From contig JBMNEQ010000001.1 in assembly GCA_050948865.1 (NCBI GenBank), positions 310,001 through 374,000 of the forward strand: 64,000 nt of DNA, given 5' to 3'. The notes beneath the pieces were generated by a model. That model had not been told where the DNA came from. It saw only the letters and a list, made by a program, of their open reading frames with translations, and searched no databases. Positions 25,121 to 33,392 of the stretch are shown here, piece after piece. The stretch's first letter is position 1. Each line of letters begins with the position of its first letter. The position numbers and the translations under genes were made by a program. This DNA is from SKGN01 sp050948865. GTDB taxonomy: Bacteria > Bacillota_I > Bacilli_A > RF39 > UBA660.

Positions 25121-27268
25121 ATGAAAGATAATATAATTAAAGAAATAAGTGATAAATTAAAGATTAATGAAAAGCAAGTTATTAATACTTTAAAATTATT
25201 AGAAAGTGATAATACTATTCCTTTTATTGCTAGATATAGAAAGGAAATGACGGGGAATCTTCATGAAGAACAATTAAGAAATATTGAAGAAGTTTATAAT
25301 TATCAATTATCTTTATTAAAAAGAAAAGAAGAAGTAATTAAGTTAATTGAAGAAAAAGGAATGATGACAGAAAATTTAAAGAAAAGAATAATGTTTTCTA
25401 AAAAATTAGTGGAAGTTGAAGATTTATATCGTCCTTATCAAGAAAAAAGGAAAACAAAAGCTACTGAAGCAATAAAAAAAGGATTAAAACCTTTGGCTCA
25501 ATTAATAATGTCTTTTCCAATAGAAGGAAGTCTTGAAGGTTTAGGGAGGGGTTTTCTTAATAAAGATGTTAAAACAGTAGAAGAAGCTTTTTTAGGGGCT
25601 AAATATATTATTTCAGAAGAGATTAGTGATAATGCTGGTTATCGTTCTTTTATAAGAAGGTATACTTATTTTAATGGGGTAATAATAACTAAGAAGAAAA
25701 AGAATGCTCAAGATGAAACTAAAATATATGAAATGTATTATGATTTTAAAGAAGAAGTTAAAGATATAAAATCTCATCGTATTTTAGCAATAAATAGAGG
25801 AGAAAGAGAAAGTATTTTAACAGTTAAAGTAGATGTTTTAGAAGAGGAGATATCTAAGTATTTAGAAGAAAAAATAATTAAAAATAATAATTCTTTTGTT
25901 GTAAAGATAGTTAAAGAAGCGATAGAAGATGGTTATAAGCGTTTAATAAAGCCGAGTATAGAAAGAGAAATTAGAAAGGGATTAACGGTTAAAGGTGAGG
26001 AAGTAGCGATTGAAGTCTTTTCTAAAAATTTAGAAAGATTACTTTTACAACCACCTTTAAAAGATAAAGTAATTTTAGGGTTTGATCCAGCTTTTAGAAC
26101 AGGCTGTAAATTGGCGGTAATTGATTCTTTAGGAATAGTTTTAGAGATAAGTATTATTTTTCCTCATGAACCTCAAAAGGAAATAAAGAAAAGTGAAGAA
26201 AAATTATTAGAATTAGTTAAGAAGTATCAGGTTAATGTTATTGCTATTGGTAATGGAACTGCTTCTAGGGAAAGTGAAGAATTTATTAGTAATTTTATTA
26301 AAAGAAATAATTTAGATGTATCATTTATTATTGTTGATGAAGCGGGTGCATCTGTTTATTCAGCTAGTAAGTTAGCGATTAAAGAGTTTCCTCATTTACA
26401 AGTTGAAGAACGAAGTGCGATAAGTATTGCGAGAAGACTTTTAGATCCTTTAAGCGAATTAGTAAAAATCGATCCTAAAAGTATTGGTGTTGGTCAATAT
26501 CAACATGATGTTTCTCTTAAAGAATTAGAAGAAACTTTAAAGTTTGTTGTTAGTAAAGTGGTTAATCAAGTAGGGGTAGATATTAATACTGCTAGTGAAT
26601 CTTTGTTAAATTATATTTCTGGGATGAATAAAGGTAATATTAAAAATTTAATAAAATACCGTGAAAAGAAAGGTTTTATTAATAATAGAAATGAATTAAA
26701 AGAAATAAAAGGAATGGGAGAAAAGACTTATGAGCAAGCAATTGGTTTTTTAAGAATTATTGATGGTGATAATCCTTTAGACAAAACTAATATTCATCCT
26801 GAAAGTTATGTTTTAGTTTTAAAATTATTAGAAAAAATGGAGTTATTAGAAGAAAGATTTGGCAGTAAGAAAATGATAGAAGTTTTAAATAAAATAGATA
26901 TTAATCAATATTTAGAATATTTGAAAACAGATTATTATACTTTAGAGGGAATTATTAAATCTTTACAAACTCCTCTTCCTGATCCTAGAGATAAATTAGA
27001 AAAACCACTTTTAAGAAAGGATATTTTAAAATTAGAAGATTTATCAAAGGGAATGAAGTTACAAGGAACTGTTCGGAATGTTGTTGATTTTGGGGTTTTT
27101 ATTGATATTGGTTTAAAAGATGATGGTTTAGTTCATATATCTAAACTTTCCAATCAATATGTCAAACATCCTTTAGACATTGTTCAAGTAGGAGATATTG
27201 TTGATTGTTATGTTGATGAAATATTAAAAGATAAAAAAAAGGTTAGTTTATCTTTACTAAAACCTTAA
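25121..27268 (+). CDS. tex: Tex family RNA-binding transcription accessory protein
   Basis: Typical Tex architecture in 715 aa: N-terminal helical domain (TIPFIARYRKEMTGNLHEEQ, DLYRPYQEKRKTKATEA), an RNase H-like YqgF domain (ILGFDPAFRTGCKLAVID), helix-hairpin-helix repeats (VDINTASESLLNYISGM, LKEIKGMGEKTYEQAIGFLR), and a C-terminal S1 domain starting LQGTVRNVVDFGVFIDIG. It binds nucleic acid and affects transcription and RNA decay in the bacteria studied. RBS AAGGAG, monocistronic. Confidence 0.95.
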   Translation: MKDNIIKEISDKLKINEKQVINTLKLLESDNTIPFIARYRKEMTGNLHEEQLRNIEEVYNYQLSLLKRKEEVIKLIEEKGMMTENLKKRIMFSKKLVEVEDLYRPYQEKRKTKATEAIKKGLKPLAQLIMSFPIEGSLEGLGRGFLNKDVKTVEEAFLGAKYIISEEISDNAGYRSFIRRYTYFNGVIITKKKKNAQDETKIYEMYYDFKEEVKDIKSHRILAINRGERESILTVKVDVLEEEISKYLEEKIIKNNNSFVVKIVKEAIEDGYKRLIKPSIEREIRKGLTVKGEEVAIEVFSKNLERLLLQPPLKDKVILGFDPAFRTGCKLAVIDSLGIVLEISIIFPHEPQKEIKKSEEKLLELVKKYQVNVIAIGNGTASRESEEFISNFIKRNNLDVSFIIVDEAGASVYSASKLAIKEFPHLQVEERSAISIARRLLDPLSELVKIDPKSIGVGQYQHDVSLKELEETLKFVVSKVVNQVGVDINTASESLLNYISGMNKGNIKNLIKYREKKGFINNRNELKEIKGMGEKTYEQAIGFLRIIDGDNPLDKTNIHPESYVLVLKLLEKMELLEERFGSKKMIEVLNKIDINQYLEYLKTDYYTLEGIIKSLQTPLPDPRDKLEKPLLRKDILKLEDLSKGMKLQGTVRNVVDFGVFIDIGLKDDGLVHISKLSNQYVKHPLDIVQVGDIVDCYVDEILKDKKKVSLSLLKP

Positions 27269-27275
27269 TTTTTAT

Positions 27276-27959
27276 TTAATTAATATATAAAGCATAATAT
27301 TCTTCTAAAGTAAGATTTTTCTTTTTTATAATCGTAGCTATTTTAATTCCTAGAAAACGATAATGCCAAGGTTCATAATTATAACCAGTAATTGTTTCTT
27401 TATCTTTTGGATATCTTAAAATAAAACCATAACAGTGGGCATTGTTTTTTAACCATTTAAATTCTTGACTTTCTTCAAAGGAAAGAGAAGTATCATTAAT
27501 ATCAATTGCTAAACCTGTTTCATGTTCAGAAAAACCAGGACGAGCAGAATATTTATCAGCGTATTCTTTTCCTTTATTTAAAATAATAGTATTATATAAT
27601 TTAGTTTGATATTGATGAGTTCTATATCCAGAAATTATCTTTAAGGTAAGATTCTCTTTTTTAGCTGCTTTAGCCATTTTAATAAAATGAGTTAAGGCTA
27701 TTTTATTAAGTTTTTCATTTCTTTCGCCTTTAAAGAATAAAATAGGAATCTTAACTAAATTGTTAGGAATGAAACTTTTGGGTAATTTATTATATTTATT
27801 ACATAAAACTATTAAACTATAAGGATTCTTAATCTTTTTATAATTAGTATAAAAAGGTTGATCTAAATTCATGTTAACATTTAAAATTATATTTTTTAAG
27901 GATAAACCTTTATTTTTTCTTTGATAAGAAAAATATCGTTTTAAATTTTTAATTTTCAA
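27276..27959 (-). CDS. D-alanyl-D-alanine carboxypeptidase, VanY/M15B type
   Basis: Zinc D,D-carboxypeptidase that trims peptidoglycan stem peptides. The M15 domain has ISGYRTHQYQTKLY, the zinc motif SEHETGLAIDI (SxHxxGxAxD) and EPWHYRFLG with the catalytic Glu and third His. The N-terminal 70 residues show no signal peptide or membrane segment, unusual for an enzyme whose substrate lies outside the cell. The start is TTG at 27959 with GAGGGA eleven bases upstream, so an upstream extension is possible. It follows the HAD phosphatase gene by 23 bases, probably in one operon. Confidence 0.85.
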   Translation of the reverse strand: MKIKNLKRYFSYQRKNKGLSLKNIILNVNMNLDQPFYTNYKKIKNPYSLIVLCNKYNKLPKSFIPNNLVKIPILFFKGERNEKLNKIALTHFIKMAKAAKKENLTLKIISGYRTHQYQTKLYNTIILNKGKEYADKYSARPGFSEHETGLAIDINDTSLSFEESQEFKWLKNNAHCYGFILRYPKDKETITGYNYEPWHYRFLGIKIATIIKKKNLTLEEYYALYIN

Positions 27960-27982
27960 TAAAATATAATCCCTCTTTTCGT

Positions 27983-28681
27983 TTAAATTTTGTTGTTAAG
28001 AATATCTTTAACAAAATTATAAACAGACTGATATTCTCCTTTACAAATCTTTTTTAAATCAGGAAGACTATTAGTCATACAATAACTATTAAAGATGGAC
28101 ATCGAAATATCATTGATGGTATCACCAATAGTATAAATATTATCTTCTTTAAGATTTAATTTTTTATTTAATATTTTGATTGCGTTTCCTTTTGTAACTG
28201 TTTTTTCAGTAATATTAATATGTTTTAAAGTTAAATAGCCATGAATATCATTATGTAAAGTAACAATGTTTTTAAATAAAACTTCTGCTTCTTTTAAATT
28301 ATTAAAACGTCCTATTAATCCGTTGACATTGTTATTGACATCTTTTGTTATTCCTAATCCTGTATCAACATACCAGTCAATTAAACAATTACTGTTTTGA
28401 AAAATTTCAATTATTTTTTGGGCTGTTTTTTTAGGAATGTTCTTTTGATAAATAATATTCAAATTATGGTCAAATATTATTCCACCATCATTATTTATTA
28501 AATAACTATATTTAATATCATAAGTTTTTATTAAATTCAACAAACTATTTATATGACGGCCTGTCGCAATAACGAAGATGTTACCTTGTTTAACAAATTC
28601 ATTGATAATTTTAATGTTTTTCAAAAAATCATCATTATTTAAAAGAGTATTATCAAAATCACTTACTAAAAGTTTTCTCAT
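27983..28681 (-). CDS. HAD superfamily phosphatase, Cof-like
   Basis: Begins with the nucleophile motif LLVSDFDNTLLNND (motif I DxD), then VIATGRH (motif II region), a lysine (TVTKGNAIKIL), and IGDTINDISM (motif IV). This order is the Cof/Cof-like (IIB cap) group that dephosphorylates sugar phosphates or flavin and pyridoxal phosphates. Substrate unknown. RBS GGTGAT. 232 aa is slightly short for the family. Confidence 0.85.
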   Translation of the reverse strand: MRKLLVSDFDNTLLNNDDFLKNIKIINEFVKQGNIFVIATGRHINSLLNLIKTYDIKYSYLINNDGGIIFDHNLNIIYQKNIPKKTAQKIIEIFQNSNCLIDWYVDTGLGITKDVNNNVNGLIGRFNNLKEAEVLFKNIVTLHNDIHGYLTLKHINITEKTVTKGNAIKILNKKLNLKEDNIYTIGDTINDISMSIFNSYCMTNSLPDLKKICKGEYQSVYNFVKDILNNKI

Positions 28682-28755
28682 ATAATCACCATAAAAAGTT
28701 TAACATATATATTATAAAGTATCAATTTAGAAGGCATTTACTTTAAAATTTATGT

Positions 28756-28783
28756 TTGACTTTTTAACTATGTTCTGTATAAT
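28756..28783 (+). promoter_or_regulatory. Sigma-A promoter of tRNA-Gly(UCC)
   Basis: TTGACT (28756-28761), 16-base spacer, TATAAT (28778-28783). Confidence 0.7.
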
Positions 28784-28803
28784 ATCAATTATGAAATGTT
28801 TTT

Positions 28804-28877
28804 GCGGATGTAATTTAATGGTAGAATATCAGCCTTCCAAGCTGAGTATGTGGGTTCGATTCCCATCATCCGCTCCA
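28804..28877 (+). tRNA. tRNA-Gly (TCC anticodon)
   Basis: Acceptor GCGGATG/CATCCGC is perfect. The anticodon stem TCAGC/GCTGA closes CTTCCAA, giving anticodon UCC. Encoded CCA is present. Confidence 0.95.
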
Positions 28878-28887
28878 AGATAAAAAC

Positions 28888-28913
28888 AATCCTTATTTTA
28901 TAAGGTTTTTTTA
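28888..28913 (+). terminator. Terminator of tRNA-Gly
   Basis: CCTTAT-TTT-ATAAGG followed by seven Ts. Confidence 0.75.
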
Positions 28914-29133
28914 TTATAAAAAGAATAAAATTGAATTTTGAATAAGAAAAAAGAGGTATAATTTATTTCTTTTTTTAGATCCATGACTATCTAAGATTTG
29001 TCAATAATAAATTATTGTGGTAATATAAACGTGACAAAAACACACGAAATATTTAATTTTAAAAAAAATTAAGAATATAATGTGTTGAAGTGTAATATGT
29101 AATATATAAATAGTTGTGGGAACTAATTACATA

Positions 29134-30333
29134 TCAATTTGTGTTTTTCTTGCATAATGCGAGAATTAAGCGTAATAGCTTGGTAGTGCAAGCTATTACA
29201 GCGACGTAATGATGTTTACCTTCATTGCGTTTTTTTCTATAATAAACAAGTATTTCATTATCAGGATTGTTTCTACTAGAAGTCATAATAATATTACAAA
29301 TAGTATTAAATAAAATTCTTCTAATATATTTATTCTCCGTCTTAGAAATATGACCTTTTCCATTAACAGAAGAACCGGATTGTTTAATTGTTGGATCTAA
29401 TCCACAATAAGCAGTTAATTCTTTTATGTTATTAAATCTGTTTATATCTTTGAGTTCTGCAATAATCAAAGCAGTAGTTAATTCCCCAAAACCATTAATA
29501 GAGTTAATAGATTCAAACAGATAACATTGCTTAGCTTTATCGATTAGTTTTTCTTTTAAATCATCAACTAATGCAATGTTATATCTTAGTAATTTAGTAG
29601 TAATAATTAAATTATTAACTTTTTCATCATCTTTAGAAACGGCTGGATAACTTGTCTTAGCAGTTTTTTTAATTAAAGCAGCTTTTCTTTTGTAGTGTCC
29701 TTCATGTCTGCCATTAAGTTTAGCCATAAAATTGCTTATTGCATCAACTCTCGTACTAGTTAAAATATCTGCATGAGGATATCTTTCGATTAGTGATAAA
29801 GCAGTATTAGAATAGATTAGTGCTCCTTTAAATAAGTTTTCATATTCTGGAAAAGTTAAATTAACTTGTCCTTTAAACTTATTTTTAAGACTAGTTGTAT
29901 TTTCTACTAAGAATTGGTACTCTCTAGCCATATCATTTAAATTTAAATAATATTGTTTATGATCAGCATAGTTTTTAACTTTGCCGGTAAAGTATAAATC
30001 GGCTAAGTTGTAACAATCTTGTTTATCAGTTTTAGTTTTTCTAAGATTTCTTTTATGCATAGCAGAGTGAAGTGAATTAATAACATGAACTTCATAATCT
30101 GTTTCTTCTTTAAAAAATCTTTTTACTGATAAATGATAATTAGCAGTAGATTCCATAAATACAGTTAAATCACCGTGATAGATATCATAGTTTTCTATCC
30201 TTTTTTTTAAATTTTTAAAATCAATTAATGTGTGATTAATGTCATATGGTTTGATTAATATTTCTCCACCAGAACTGATTAAAGAAACCATACTTTTGTT
30301 TTTAGCTATATCAATAGCTAGTACGTAATTCAT
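29134..30333 (-). CDS. IS110-family transposase (DEDD recombinase), copy 1
   Basis: 399 aa. The N-terminal RuvC-like DEDD_Tnp_IS110 domain starts YVLAIDIAKNKSMVSL and has MESTANYH and KTDKQDCYNLADLY, so the four acidic residues are in place. The C-terminal Transposase_20 domain has INGFGELTTALIIAEL, AYCGLDPTIKQSG and SKTENKYIRR. The catalytic Ser is expected in QSGSSVNG. This copy has Glu where copy 2 has Gly in SKT(G)NKYIRR; the Gly is conserved in the family, so this copy may be weakened. Another difference is INS versus INP near residue 86. It ends in TGA. Confidence 0.93.
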   Translation of the reverse strand: MNYVLAIDIAKNKSMVSLISSGGEILIKPYDINHTLIDFKNLKKRIENYDIYHGDLTVFMESTANYHLSVKRFFKEETDYEVHVINSLHSAMHKRNLRKTKTDKQDCYNLADLYFTGKVKNYADHKQYYLNLNDMAREYQFLVENTTSLKNKFKGQVNLTFPEYENLFKGALIYSNTALSLIERYPHADILTSTRVDAISNFMAKLNGRHEGHYKRKAALIKKTAKTSYPAVSKDDEKVNNLIITTKLLRYNIALVDDLKEKLIDKAKQCYLFESINSINGFGELTTALIIAELKDINRFNNIKELTAYCGLDPTIKQSGSSVNGKGHISKTENKYIRRILFNTICNIIMTSSRNNPDNEILVYYRKKRNEGKHHYVAVIACTTKLLRLILALCKKNTN

Positions 30334-30339
30334 AACTTC

Positions 30340-30520
30340 GTACTCCTTTCCTTGTAGTAGCGATTGGACTCTTATTTACTTCAATACTCCTCATCACGCG
30401 AGTGATATAGATATAAAAACCTCACCATCTTAAAATAGGAAAATATTAAAAAAGAGCTAGGCCGTCATGTTTATGGATACTAAAGACCCGTGTTATAATT
30501 CGCCTGAACTCAATCGCGAT
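30340..30520 (-). ncRNA. Predicted IS110 bridge RNA, copy 1
   Basis: On the minus strand a stem GAGTTcAGGC (30511-30502) / GCCTAGCTC (30462-30454, one bulge) encloses a loop. The 5' side of the loop reads ATTATAACACG, identical to the 5' boundary of the element (30621-30611). The 3' side reads CATGAC, complementary to the 3' boundary GTCATG. This is the layout of the IS621 target-binding loop. A second hairpin (ATCAC-GCGA-GTGAT, 30393-30406) lies nearer the transposase, where the donor loop is expected. RNA ends are approximate. Confidence 0.6.
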
Positions 30521-30556
30521 TTTTTTATCTTATTTTTATAAAAATAAGATAAAAAA
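30521..30556. repeat. 36-bp perfect palindrome in the IS110 5' region
   Basis: TTTTTTATCTTATTTTTA is followed directly by its exact reverse complement. It lies just upstream of the predicted bridge RNA and is also present at 40181-40216. It could block read-through transcription from outside or mark the RNA 5' end. Confidence 0.75.
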
Positions 30557-30612
30557 TATTCTACCATATACCAAGATTAATTACTTCATTGGCATACAAG
30601 TAGAATTATACG

Positions 30613-30621
30613 TGTTATAAT
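30613..30621 (+). promoter_or_regulatory. Extended -10 at the IS110 edge, facing the radical SAM gene
   Basis: TGTTATAAT is an extended -10 (TGnTATAAT) reading out of the element, 26 bases before the radical SAM start. The same sequence faces the DUF1538 gene at copy 2. Confidence 0.5.
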
Positions 30622-30647
30622 ATTAATAACATGAAGTTGGTGATTAA

Positions 30648-31901
30648 ATGAAAAATGTTACATATGTTCAATTAGAGGGAGAAAACAATTATGCTATTTT
30701 AGCGCCTGATCAAATAACCTTTATCAGTAACGCCTCTAAAAAGGAGCTAGAAGAAGTGATGGAAGAAGTTTATGAAGAAACAAAAGACATTGAAATAGAT
30801 AAACCTAACAAACTCCATGTTTCTTTAGCTCTTATGCCTACATACGATTGCAACCTACGCTGTATTTATTGTTATTCACAAGGTGGAAAAACAAAAGAAA
30901 CAATTAATTTTGAAACTGCTAAAAAAACTATAGATTATGCTAGAAAATATAATAAAGAAGCAAAAACTTTAGATCTTTATTTAGTTGGTGGAGGAGAGCC
31001 TTTATTATATATAGATAAAGTTAAAGAAATAGTAGAATATGCTGATACAGTTTTTAAACGAGTTCAAATACATGTCGTTACCAACGCTACTTTTTCACCC
31101 GAAACAAGAGATTGGCTAATAAAGAGAAAAGCTAATGTCCGAGTGTCTTATGATGTTGTCGGCCAAAAAAAACAACGACCATTTTATAATAACAAGTTTT
31201 CTGGAGTTGTAGTTATTAATAATATTAAAGAACTAATTGCTGGTGGACTAGAAATAATCGTTCAATGTATAATAACTGATGATACGGTTACTAAAATGAG
31301 AGAAATAGTTAATGAATTAATAAATTTAAAAGTAAAGGTTGTTAAGCTAGAACCTTGTTTAATTAATGATATTTCAAGAGGAACAAAACAATTGCAACCA
31401 AGTGCTAAAGACTACGCAAATAATTTAATAGATGTAATTGAATATGTGGCAAACAATGAATTAGATATTTTAATCGACACTGGTTACTTTACGAGACCAA
31501 CAACTGGCAATTATTGTGGTATGGGTGATGGTAATTTTGTCGTTACTCCTGAAAAGATGATTACATCTTGCGTTGAAGTTGCAAAAATGCAAGATCCCTA
31601 TTCTGATATAGTTATGTTTGGGAAAATAACAGATGAAATAGAAATTGATTTGAAAAAGCAAAAATTTTTAAAAAAGCTTAATTATGAAAACCAAAAAGGG
31701 GATTGTCGTACTTGTAATCTTCGATTAATCTGCTTAGGAGGATGCCCAATGGCCAATATATGGGAAAATGGATTTCCTCTTACCAAGTCTAATTACACAT
31801 GTATGTTAGAAAAAATATTTTTACCTAAAATATTAAGCAAAATATCGCAAAATGAAAATATAATTCAAGTTATCATGGAAAACCCTGTTATGAAATACTA
31901 A
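30648..31901 (+). CDS. Radical SAM/SPASM enzyme, probable RiPP maturase
   Basis: 417 aa. An N-terminal 55-residue segment could be a peptide-recognition element. The radical SAM core has CNLRCIYC (C68, C72, C75) and the SAM-binding GGGEPL. The C-terminal SPASM region has Cys in NYCGMGDG, TSCVEV and the cluster CRTCNLRLICLGGCPM, then NYTC, enough for two auxiliary Fe-S clusters. This is the build of anaerobic sulfatase-maturase-like and thioether- or C-C-bond-forming peptide maturases. A 32-residue Cys-rich peptide gene follows 12 bases later. It starts right after IS110 copy 1, which offers an extended -10. RBS GGTGAT. Confidence 0.88.
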   Translation: MKNVTYVQLEGENNYAILAPDQITFISNASKKELEEVMEEVYEETKDIEIDKPNKLHVSLALMPTYDCNLRCIYCYSQGGKTKETINFETAKKTIDYARKYNKEAKTLDLYLVGGGEPLLYIDKVKEIVEYADTVFKRVQIHVVTNATFSPETRDWLIKRKANVRVSYDVVGQKKQRPFYNNKFSGVVVINNIKELIAGGLEIIVQCIITDDTVTKMREIVNELINLKVKVVKLEPCLINDISRGTKQLQPSAKDYANNLIDVIEYVANNELDILIDTGYFTRPTTGNYCGMGDGNFVVTPEKMITSCVEVAKMQDPYSDIVMFGKITDEIEIDLKKQKFLKKLNYENQKGDCRTCNLRLICLGGCPMANIWENGFPLTKSNYTCMLEKIFLPKILSKISQNENIIQVIMENPVMKY

Positions 31902-31913
31902 AGGAGGTGAATC

Positions 31914-32012
31914 ATGAAAAAAGTCACATTAAAATGGCAACCTAATAAAATAGTCGGTATGGCTCACCCAGGATGCTGTCGTCAAGATGGTGGATGTGGC
32001 AAAAAACATTAA
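31914..32012 (+). CDS. 32-residue Cys-rich peptide, probable RiPP precursor
   Basis: Encodes MKKVTLKWQPNKIVGMAHPG followed by CCRQDGGCGKKH. The first half looks like a leader. The second half has three cysteines among Gly, Asp and Arg, suitable for thioether or other radical-SAM modification. A near-perfect AAAGGAGGTG ribosome site lies seven bases before the ATG, 12 bases after the radical SAM stop. A hairpin directly after the stop closes the two-gene unit. The short size, Cys placement and partner support a precursor; no family was recognised. Confidence 0.75.
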   Translation: MKKVTLKWQPNKIVGMAHPGCCRQDGGCGKKH

Positions 32013-32034
32013 ACAAAAACTTTAGTTTTTGTTT
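32011..32034 (+). terminator. Hairpin terminator after the peptide gene
   Basis: AAACAAAAACT-TT-AGTTTTTGTTT, beginning in the stop codon. The T tract is in the 3' arm of the stem. Confidence 0.6.
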
Positions 32035-32057
32035 AATTGTTTGAAAGAGAGGTTTAT

Positions 32058-32843
32058 ATGATTAGATTAGATATGTTGTTAGTTAAAAAGAAAATGTTTA
32101 AAACAAGAACTAAGGCTCAAGAAGCAATAAAAACAGGAGCTATTTTTTGTAACGAAAAAAAAATTACTAAACCAGGCTCTTCTGTGCCGATTGATAGTAA
32201 GATTGAAATTAAAGGAAAAACTAATGAATACGTATCAAGAGGTGGTTTAAAGTTAGAAAAAGCAATTGATGTTTTTGGCCTTAATTTGAAAGATAAAATA
32301 TTAATAGATATTGGTTCTTCAACAGGTGGTTTTACCGATGTCGCCTTAAAAAATAAAGTTAAAAAAGTAATTGCTATTGATGTTGGACGAAACCAAATGG
32401 TTGAAGAATTGAAAAATAATGATAAAGTATTTTTATATGAAGATCAAGACTTTAGAACTATTGAAAATTCATTGATAAATGATGCTGAAATAGCAACAAT
32501 TGATGTTTCTTTTATTTCAGTGGTTCTTTTATTAAACAAATTAAGCTCTATAGAAAATTTAACAGAAGTAGTTTGTTTAATAAAACCTCAATTTGAAGCT
32601 GGTAAGAAAATGGTTAAAAAACATCGTGGTATTGTTCTTAATAAAGATCTACACATTAAAATTGTAAAAAAAACAATTGAAGAATTTCATGAATTTAATT
32701 TTACTTTAAAAGATTTTACTGCATCACCAATTAGAGGTGGTAGTGGTAATATTGAATATTTAGCCTATTTTCTTAAATACGGCAAAGCTATGAATCTAAA
32801 TCAGCCCATGGAAGAGATTGAAAAAGTATTTAGTAAAAATTAA
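32058..32843 (+). CDS. tlyA: TlyA family rRNA (cytidine-2'-O)-methyltransferase
   Basis: An N-terminal S4 RNA-binding domain (MIRLDMLLVKKKMFKTRTKA to EYVSRGGLKLEKAI) is followed by an FtsJ-like methyltransferase domain with the SAM motif LIDIGSSTGGFTDVAL and later IKPQFEAGK. TlyA methylates 16S and 23S rRNA and sets capreomycin sensitivity where studied. A TTG at 32037 is in frame, but AGAGAGG five bases before ATG 32058 marks the start (261 aa). It is an ordinary core gene sitting inside the segment bounded by the two IS110 copies. Confidence 0.92.
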   Translation: MIRLDMLLVKKKMFKTRTKAQEAIKTGAIFCNEKKITKPGSSVPIDSKIEIKGKTNEYVSRGGLKLEKAIDVFGLNLKDKILIDIGSSTGGFTDVALKNKVKKVIAIDVGRNQMVEELKNNDKVFLYEDQDFRTIENSLINDAEIATIDVSFISVVLLLNKLSSIENLTEVVCLIKPQFEAGKKMVKKHRGIVLNKDLHIKIVKKTIEEFHEFNFTLKDFTASPIRGGSGNIEYLAYFLKYGKAMNLNQPMEEIEKVFSKN

Positions 32844-32858
32844 CCAATAAACTTCCTT

Positions 32859-32886
32859 TTAAAAGTTCTTTATGAACTTTTTTATT
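32859..32886 (+). terminator. Terminator of tlyA
   Basis: AAAAGTTC-TTTAT-GAACTTTT followed by TTATTTT. Confidence 0.8.
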
Positions 32887-33392
32887 TTAAATAATTTAAA
32901 GATTGCATGGTAAAATGAAAGTTAGAAATAAAAGTTCATATTAAAAGAGCAATATTAATTATAAAGCATAATAAATACAAGATAAGACATATTTGAATAT
33001 TTGACAAAGTGTAGATATTGTGTATAACAATGTCAAAAATTTTTCAAGGGAAAGGGCGTTTTTGAAAACAATAATTAATATTACTTTTATGTAAGAATAT
33101 TTAGTGGTAAGATAGTTTCTATTAAAATATACTTTGATGAGATTCATATTTATATTAATAATGAATTTATATGCAGTCATAAAAAAATAGATTGTTATAA
33201 TAAGATGATTATAAACATTAAATATTATCTCAATACTTTTGTAACTAAACCAGGGGCATTAAAAAAAGCAAAATTTTATTAATATTATTTAACTAGAATC
33301 TTCAAATCATTCTTTTCCTCTGTGCTTATATCTTCTCTTGTAGTATAATACGACTATACACATATCGGGAATGGTATATTAAGGAGGATTCT
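32887..33392 (+). other. 506-bp non-coding region upstream of the serine recombinase
   Basis: Very AT-rich with no credible gene on either strand. The last 70 bases hold TAGTATAATACGACT (a -10-like TATAAT) and a less AT-rich stretch directly before the recombinase ribosome site. For large serine recombinases the attachment site usually lies beside the gene, so an att half-site may be here; none could be defined from this window. Confidence 0.4.

Larger units (their letters stand above)
28986..30611 (-). mobile_element. IS110-family insertion sequence, copy 1
   Basis: Identical to the second copy over 28982-30621 (offset 9,660) apart from three bases I can see (29336, 29656, 30075). There are no terminal inverted repeats, as expected for IS110. 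The dinucleotide AC at both edges (28986-28987 and 30610-30611) is my proposed core. The outer shared bases CATG and GTGTTATAAT are probably target sequence. A 5' non-coding region of about 280 bp precedes the transposase, which places it in the IS110 rather than the IS1111 group. Confidence 0.85.

Noticed and set aside
32037..32057. TTG start of TlyA upstream of the S4 domain
   Set aside because: The ribosome site lies between this TTG and the ATG at 32058, and family proteins begin at the S4 domain.
32959..33180. 73-aa open frame on the minus strand before the recombinase
   Set aside because: Low-complexity AT-rich sequence, no ribosome site, no recognisable features.
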